Shown here: in pieces, positions 58,812 to 64,000 of the stretch
How the letters are laid out: every line of letters starts with the position of its first letter
Numbering within the stretch: the first letter of the stretch is position 1
Assembly: GCA_052143575.1 (NCBI GenBank)
Contig: JBKQSP010000107.1
Location: 23,934-87,933, forward strand
Reading direction: 5' to 3'
Source: JAKACA01 sp052143575
Lineage (GTDB): Bacteria; Actinomycetota; Acidimicrobiia; Acidimicrobiales; Bog-793
DNA: 64,000 nt
Program-made: the position numbers and the translations under genes
The notes under the pieces: model-generated
Database searches by the model: none
What the model was told of the DNA's origin: nothing
What the model saw: only the letters and a program-made list of their open reading frames with translations

Positions 58812-59495
58812 GACTATCTCCCTGCTTCTCTGATCGCCTGCGCTCGATGCGCACGCTGTTCGACCTGATGAACGGTAAGAGTCAGGCGGGCCGATGTCGT
58901 CCCTCCCAGGAGTGGTCTTCTCCACCCGCCGTCATTCCCGAGGACTACGTTCACCTCAAGTCGGAGCAACCGCGTCGACGATGCGGCCGCGAAGGCCTCG
59001 AACTCGTCGACGGGGCTGTCGTACTTGTCTTCGCTGTCCGCCTCCGCGAGGGGCGAAGGGTCATCAGTTGGTGAAGGCTCGGCAGCGAGGTGACAGACGG
59101 GGCGAACAGTGCTGGGTGGCATAGCTCGGCCGGATAGGTTCGTTGTGGCGTCGATGGCGGTGCGAGCATGAGGTTGCGAGAGGTTCGCTCGGCGGATCAG
59201 GCTGTGTTCGAGGCCTGGGTGGGCAGCGTGGCTGGCGGTCACAGGCGCGACCGAACGACGTGACGGTGCCCGTCAGGCAGATCGGCTTGCGCGCGCCACT
59301 TCCTTGTGATGCGTCGCCGAAATACCACGAGTAGTCGTTCGGGTTGTGACGGGACCAAGAGAGCCTCATCCTCCAGGCCGCACGTCGAGGACGCCAGGAC
59401 ATCGAGGACATCCGCCTCCTGCTGAGCGCGAGTCGTTCGCTATGATCAAGGCGAGCGGTCACCCTTGTGGCCCCGAATCTCTGGGGGAGTCGTCC
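58812..59495. other. Gene-poor stretch with possible decayed fragments
   Basis: No intact gene is supported. On the plus strand, near 59350-59440, a short frame reads ESLILQAARRGRQDIEDIRL, similar to the end of nucleotidyltransferase-like (DUF6036) proteins. On the minus strand, around 58950-59020, DEFEAFAAASSTRLLRL resembles the start of an ECF sigma factor. Both are short and could be chance. GGGGGAG at the right edge is the ribosome site of the next gene. Confidence 0.35.
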
Positions 59496-60905
59496 ATGCG
59501 TCCAGTCCGCCGCGGCCTGCTAGTCCTCGCCGTCGTCGTGTCCTCACTTGCTGGCCTGAGCGGCACAGCCTCCGCCGGAGTTCAAAGCACCAAGGGCTCA
59601 CCGCAGCCCGAGATGGCCCCGTTCGTGATCTCCGCTCACGGCGGGGGACCGGCCGAGGTGGCCATCGGCCCGGACAACACGTTCGACATCGTGTACACGC
59701 TCGGCGAGGACTACCACCTCTGCGTGCTGGCGCGCGCGGCCCGCTCCTGTAAGAGCACGGCGCTGCTGACGCCAGAAGGCGGCAGCAGCATCTTCGGCAA
59801 TCCCCAGGTGTTCGTGGTCGGCTCGGACGTCGACGTGGTGATGGACGAGTGTTGCGCCGTAGAGAACGACCTGATCTTCCAGTCGACCGACGGCGGCAAA
59901 ACCTTCGCTGCCCCCGAGCGGATCGGCATCACCGCGCAGCAGGGCATCGCGTCGGCCGCGGTGGCCAACGGCAACCTGGTCTGGGTCGACGGGTCGGGCG
60001 CGATCGTCGACTCCGCCTCGCTGTCCGACCCGGGAGCGGCCGAGCAGACCTCCGCCTCAGTGGTGCCCAACGGGTCCGGGAACAACGAGCTCGAGAACAG
60101 CGGGATCGGCGCCTACAAGGGTGGCGTCCTAGTGGCGGCGAGCACCTTCGCCAACGTGCCGTCCACCAAGGTCTACTACGCGCCGAAAGGCTCGGATCCC
60201 GGCTCGATCTCCTCATACGGCGAGGTGGGGACGTTCAGCAACGCCAGGTTCGAGTTCCTCGAGGGCAATGCCCTCATCACCCGGGAGCAGACCGGCAGCA
60301 CGCCGTTCGAGATCCGCCTCTTCAACGGATCGAGCTTCGGTCCGGAACACGTCGTGCCGTCATCGGGCGGCGGCGGACCTCAGTGGTTCGGGGCGGCGGT
60401 GAGCTCGAGCGGACGGGTGTTCTTCTTCAGCGAGCGAAACCAGGACAGCTACGACCTCTACATCGAGTCGACGAGCAACGGGGCGACGTGGACCACCCGT
60501 CGAGACTACGGAAGCGCCGTCACCAGCGGCAACTTCAACGGCGCCCTGGACTCGATCGGCAGTGGCATCGTGGTGGCCTCTTCCAATCCGATCAGGGTCT
60601 ACCCGGTCCTGGTCGCGCAGTCGGTTTCCTTCACCCTTTCTAAGTACACCATCCCAGCGGGCGCCTCAGTGACGGCGCGGGGAGCCAGCGACTACCCGAA
60701 GGCAGGACGCAAGGTCGAGATTCAGTACCTCGATGCCGGGCTTTGGCACAACCTGTTGGGCACGACCGAGAGCGCGAGCGGCAGGTTCTCCGTCGCCATC
60801 TCCGGCCTCGCCTCCGGCGTCCACACCCTGCGCGCCGTCGCCGCTGACGAGCTGGGATACGTTCAAATCGGCTACTCAGCCTCCAAGGTGTTGAAGGTCA
60901 ACTAG
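59496..60905 (+). CDS. Secreted sialidase-like propeller protein with C-terminal beta-sandwich
   Basis: A 469-residue exported protein. Signal segment GLLVLAVVVSSLAGLSGTAS ending ASA. The body has STDGGKTFAAPERI and STSNGATWTTRRDY, Asp-box-like turns of the BNR/sialidase fold; catalytic sialidase residues were not identified. The last 85 residues (LSKYTIPAGASVTARGASDY) look Ig-like. Function unknown. GGGGGAG precedes the ATG. Confidence 0.8.
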   Translation: MRPVRRGLLVLAVVVSSLAGLSGTASAGVQSTKGSPQPEMAPFVISAHGGGPAEVAIGPDNTFDIVYTLGEDYHLCVLARAARSCKSTALLTPEGGSSIFGNPQVFVVGSDVDVVMDECCAVENDLIFQSTDGGKTFAAPERIGITAQQGIASAAVANGNLVWVDGSGAIVDSASLSDPGAAEQTSASVVPNGSGNNELENSGIGAYKGGVLVAASTFANVPSTKVYYAPKGSDPGSISSYGEVGTFSNARFEFLEGNALITREQTGSTPFEIRLFNGSSFGPEHVVPSSGGGGPQWFGAAVSSSGRVFFFSERNQDSYDLYIESTSNGATWTTRRDYGSAVTSGNFNGALDSIGSGIVVASSNPIRVYPVLVAQSVSFTLSKYTIPAGASVTARGASDYPKAGRKVEIQYLDAGLWHNLLGTTESASGRFSVAISGLASGVHTLRAVAADELGYVQIGYSASKVLKVN

Positions 60906-60960
60906 CCCTGAGAGCACGGCTGCGGGTCTATCTGGACACGATGCGGGCGTATCTGGCCGA

Positions 60961-61311
60961 TCAGCTCGTCGCCGAGCTGAGCCTCCCCGAGTAGAGCGCG
61001 TACAACCAGTCAAGCTCGACGAGGCTGTTGCCCGTCGCCGCGGCGTGCGGGGCGATCGCCGGTAGTGCCTGACGGATCGCCGCAACGAGCGAAGGATCCT
61101 CGGCCGCCGTCGTGCGACTGAAACGACGTCCAGGAGCGCCGTGCCCTCACGCCGCCCGTTCGGCGACCATGCTGCACCCCGAAGCGCCGCCTCCACGTAG
61201 CGCCGCACCGTCTTTGCGTCGACCGAGGCCAGTGGAGTGGAAGCCCTCGCTTCGCACCCACAGGCGCAGGAACTCAGGGATCTCGTACACGTATATCTCC
61301 CGGAATGACAT
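60961..61311 (-). pseudogene. IS21-type transposase N-terminal fragment
   Basis: From an ATG the frame reads MSFREIYVYEIPEFLRLWVR SEG, then a shift gives LASVDAKTVRRYVEAALRGA. This is like the N-terminal helix-turn-helix of IstA-type transposases (VYEIKEVLRLWLRG, DRKTVRRYV). A third frame then continues as DPSLVAAIRQALPAIAPHAA without recognisable family. No terminal repeats or catalytic domain seen. Confidence 0.5.
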
Positions 61312-61752
61312 CGCCACCGTCCTGGGCAGCTTGACGGTCAGGTGGTCAGTCCAACCTCAGCGGCGCCGCTGCTGGTTGGATGCTCCGGGGGTGCTCCCAT
61401 GACTGGCGGAAGGGGTGGTCCCATGCTGCTGGCCCAACTCAAGGTGGTTCCACGTCGCTGGCCGGCGACAGCGACTGGTGCAGACCCCGGCCCTGGTTGC
61501 CGCAAAGAACACGATTGCGCCTCTTCGCTCCACCTTTGACAGCAGATGTGGAGCGGCTCTCGGTCCTGGTGGTGATGACCGACGAGCGGGACACGCCAGT
61601 TGATCTCCGCCCGGACGCGGGGCTGACTCCTGCAGATCGGAGCAAGTCGTGAGAATTCCAGCTAAAGCCCACCGGAAATGCGGGAGGCCGTGACTCGCGT
61701 GCCGGTGCAACGCCGCACACTCTCCGGGCCGAGAGAAGAGGAGCAAGCTGAG
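61312..61752. other. 441-bp stretch without supported gene
   Basis: Short frames occur on both strands but none has a recognisable domain or convincing ribosome site. It lies inside the decayed mobile region. Confidence 0.5.
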
Positions 61753-62004
61753 ATGGAAAAGCTGGCGCTGACTCCTGAAGACGTCGGCGCGGGGCCAGTT
61801 GGGGCGCACGCCGCGGGGTTCATCGGCGTACCTGAGTGGTGCCGGCGCGTCGGTTGCTCGCGAGAGAGCGGCTACCAAGCCGCCCGCCAGGACGAGATAC
61901 CAGGGCTATTTCGCATTGGACGTCTGAAGCGCATCAGCTGGGGCGTGTTCGTGAGCGCCGCGGCTAGCTCGCGTGCGGGAGCGGCTCGGACGGTCGAACG
62001 ATAA
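61753..62004 (+). CDS. Excisionase-like helix-turn-helix protein
   Basis: An 83-residue DNA-binding protein. FIGVPEWCRRVGCSRESGYQ followed by AARQDEIPGLFRIGRLKRIS fits the MerR-like/AlpA-Xis fold (turn, then LRIGRR-type wing). Such proteins direct excision of integrated elements together with a tyrosine recombinase, here the broken gene downstream. An upstream frame exists but lacks similarity, so the ATG at MEKLALTPEDV was chosen. Confidence 0.68.
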   Translation: MEKLALTPEDVGAGPVGAHAAGFIGVPEWCRRVGCSRESGYQAARQDEIPGLFRIGRLKRISWGVFVSAAASSRAGAARTVER

Positions 62005-62148
62005 GCGCAGGCGTAACAGCATCGGAGAAATGAGCGTCTGCAACGATGATGCCCTCGTCCGCCGGCCTTGCCGACTCCTCACCGCTACTGACGCACCCAC
62101 GCAGGCAATCCACAATCGTCGAAACGTTCAATTGATCGGCCACCGGTC

Positions 62149-62836
62149 TCAGCAGGTCGGGACGATTCCGTCAACGCGATAGCTCCCTCGACCGCCGCGG
62201 AGCCAACAGCGCTCCGAGAGTGTTCGCCGCTTGGCGATCTGGCTGCTCCAGGGCTGGGCATACACCCGCAGCGTGATGGTGGGGTCCCGGTGCCCAAGGC
62301 GGCCGGCCACGACTGCGAGGTCATAGCCCGCGGCGAGCAAAGTAGTGGCGACCGAGTGACGAAGGTCGTGGAACCGCAAGGGGCCGACTCCGGTTTGGAG
62401 TACCAGGCGACTGAACCTGTGGGTCAGGGTGTCGGGTGCCAGTGGCGTTCGACCGGTCGGGTCTTCGGTGAGGATGTAGCCGTCGCAGTGGATAGCCACT
62501 CCCGCGTCGACGGCCCAGCCCTCTGCCCTCTGGCGATGCGTGTCGATCACGGCCAGTGTCATGACATCGAGAGCGATTTTGCGGGCCTCGTGAGTCTTCG
62601 TGGGGCCCACCCGCAGGGCCCGGCGTGCTCGACCACCTGTCGAGGAAGGCGGACACGGTCATGTTCCCTGTCAGGGGTTGTCTCGCCGCCCTCGGCGTCG
62701 GTCACGAACTTGGCCAAGGCGCTCTGGGCGGTGCGCCGCGTCCCATGAACGGTCCTCGATGCCTGGCGCGGTTGGCCGTCCGGCCGTACCCGACCACGAC
62801 GCGTAGGCGCCAGACACCGGGACTCGTCTCTGTCAT
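62149..62836 (-). pseudogene. Tyrosine recombinase/integrase, frameshifted and internally deleted
   Basis: Pieces of one phage-type integrase lie in three frames. The N-terminal strand part is SPGVWRLRVVVGYG; then RTVHGTRRTAQSALAKFVTD; then TVSAFLDRW (core-binding domain); then a jump to VGPTKTHEARKIALDVMTLA and an intact catalytic end with HDLRHSVATTLLAAG, LGHRDPTITLRVYAQ (His-x-x-Arg, Gly-His, Tyr). Most of the core-binding domain is missing. A 153-residue C-terminal frame is open but could not recombine alone. Confidence 0.8.
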
Positions 62837-62922
62837 CGTGCCGCGCACGACGAGATTCGAGACTAATTCCTAGACGCCCAACTCCTTGGACCTACGAAAG
62901 CGCAGGTAGAGCACCTAAGAGC

Positions 62923-64000
62923 CTAGATGTCGTAGTAGAGCATGAACTCCCACGGGTGGGGCCGGAGGCGAACGGCGTCGATCTCGCGGAGGCGCTTGTA
63001 GCTGATCCACGTCTCGATGAGGTCGTCGGTGAACACGCCGCCCGCCTTCAGGTAGTCCTGGTCGGCCTCGAGGGCGAGGAGAGCCTCGTCCAGCGAAGCC
63101 GGCACCTGCGGCACCATGGCCAATTCCTCCGGCGGGAGGTCGTAGAGGTCCTTGTCCACCGGGTCCGGCGGCTCGATGCGGTTCTGCACGCCGTCGAGCC
63201 CCGCCATGAGCATGGCGGCGAAGGCGATGTAGGGGTTGCAAGCCGGGTCGGGGCAGCGAAACTCCACGCGCTTTGCCTTCGGGCTCTTGGAGTAGATCGG
63301 GATCCGGCAGGCGGCCGAGCGGTTGCGCTGCGAGTACACCAAATTGACCGGAGCCTCGTAGCCAGGCACGAGCCGCTTGTAGGAGTTCGTCGTCGGCGCC
63401 GCGAAGGCGAGGATCGACTTGGCGTGCTTGAGGAGCCCTCCGATGTACCAGCGGCCGATGTCGGAGAGGCCGGCATAGCCGGTCTCGGCGTAGAACAACG
63501 GGTCGCCACCCCGCCAGAGCGACTGGTGGCAGTGCATACCTGAGCCGTTGTCCTGGAAGAGCGGCTTCGGCATGAACGTAGCGGTGTAGCCGGCGTTGCG
63601 GGCGACGTTCTTCACGACGTACTTGTAAAGCATCAGCTTGTCGGCCATGCGCAGCAGCGTGTCGAATCGCATGTCGATCTCCGCCTGCCCGCCCGTGCCG
63701 ACCTCGTGGTGCTGCACCTCGATCTCGATGCCGAGGCGCTCCATCGTGAGGATCATCTCCGAGCGCAGGTCCTGGAAGTGGTCCATCGGCGGGACGGGGA
63801 AGTACCCCTCCTTGTAGCGGGGCTTGAAGCCGAGGTTCGGCTTCTCGTCGCGTGCCGAGTTCCAGATGCCCTAGATCGAGTCGACCTGGTAGAAGGCCGA
63901 GTGCTGGTCCTGGGAGAACCTCACGTCGTCGAAGATGAAGAACTCCGCCTCGGGGCCGAAGTAGACGGTGTCGGCGATGCCGGTCGTGGCCAGGTAGCGC
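62923..64000 (-). pseudogene. glnA: Glutamine synthetase type I, interrupted by an in-frame TAG (5' end outside window)
   Basis: Forms glutamine from glutamate and ammonia. Reading in from the window edge: VYFGPEAEFFIFDDVRFSQD, FYQVDSI, then TAG (63871-63873), then GIWNSARDEKPNLGFKPRYK. Homologues have Glu at the stop, so one base change (GAG to TAG) explains it. The rest is intact: EVQHHEVGTGGQAEID, DNGSGMHCHQSLWRGG, VPGYEAPVNLVYSQRNRSAA, EFRCPDPACNPYIAFAAML, and the adenylylation motif KDLYDLPPEE of GSI-beta. Given the clean frame on both sides, a sequencing or assembly error, a recent mutation, or a dispensable copy are all possible. Downstream ATG (63786) would give only the C-terminal 287 residues. 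Confidence 0.9.

Noticed and set aside
62870..62922. tRNA gene as integration site next to glnA
   Set aside because: The sequence between the integrase remnant and glnA does not fold into a cloverleaf or carry a T-arm consensus.
63871..63873. Recoded TAG (pyrrolysine or suppressor) in glnA
   Set aside because: The position is a conserved Glu in homologues and no recoding signal or genes are visible; a point change or error is simpler.

Overview
The window is about 64 kb of high-GC DNA from an actinobacterium, most likely a member of the Acidimicrobiia or a relative (inference). The evidence is gene order: ino1-padR, a DUF5318 gene, then rpsF-ssb-rpsR-rplI-dnaB is the order known from mycobacterial origin-proximal DNA, and dnaB carries an intein. 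Many genes also show a TANNNT -10 box 6-8 nt before the start codon, which is the signature of leaderless transcripts.

Layout. (1) 1-14.8 kb is core chromosome: ino1, padR, a CPBP protease, DUF5318, panB, the ribosomal/SSB/helicase block, Ku, a carbinolamine dehydratase, two PLP enzymes, an exonuclease and a histidine phosphatase. (2) 14.9-26.8 kb is the most unusual block. A microprotein, an Hsp70-like protein and two dynamin-like GTPases are followed by a Thr/Ser-Pro repeat protein, an NHLP-leader-type small protein and a sulfotransferase. Facing them is a four-gene operon: a Gly-Pro repeat protein with a leader-like N-terminus, a Stf0 sulfotransferase fused to a 2OG-Fe(II) oxygenase, a short-chain dehydrogenase and a second 2OG-Fe(II) oxygenase. 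I read this as a candidate undescribed system that hydroxylates and sulfates a ribosomally made repeat protein or peptide, linked to membrane-remodelling GTPases. (3) 27-35.7 kb holds regulators with readable operators (MerR, TetR), an OmpR-type two-component system, an amidase, a DNA methyltransferase with a nuclease-like C-terminal domain, and a D-threonine aldolase/D-serine dehydratase-like enzyme. (4) 35.8-61 kb is accessory. It has three secreted proteins, each with exactly 14 C-x5-C blades (the fifth blade of the first is one residue shorter), plus a kelch protein and two other secreted proteins. Between them lie decayed genes (Nudix/NrtR, quinone-oxidoreductase-type dehydrogenase, acyl-CoA synthetase), a dehalogenase-like hydrolase, an MFS exporter, two oxidoreductases, and a NarL-type system whose response regulator carries a nucleotide cyclase domain and whose second kinase is degenerate. 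(5) 61-62.9 kb is a decayed mobile element: a transposase fragment, an excisionase-like gene and a frameshifted integrase. (6) The end is glnA, which carries an in-frame TAG.

No tRNA, rRNA or CRISPR array was seen. Long open frames opposite most genes are GC-rich shadows and are omitted. Functions rest on motifs read by eye; no database search was run.
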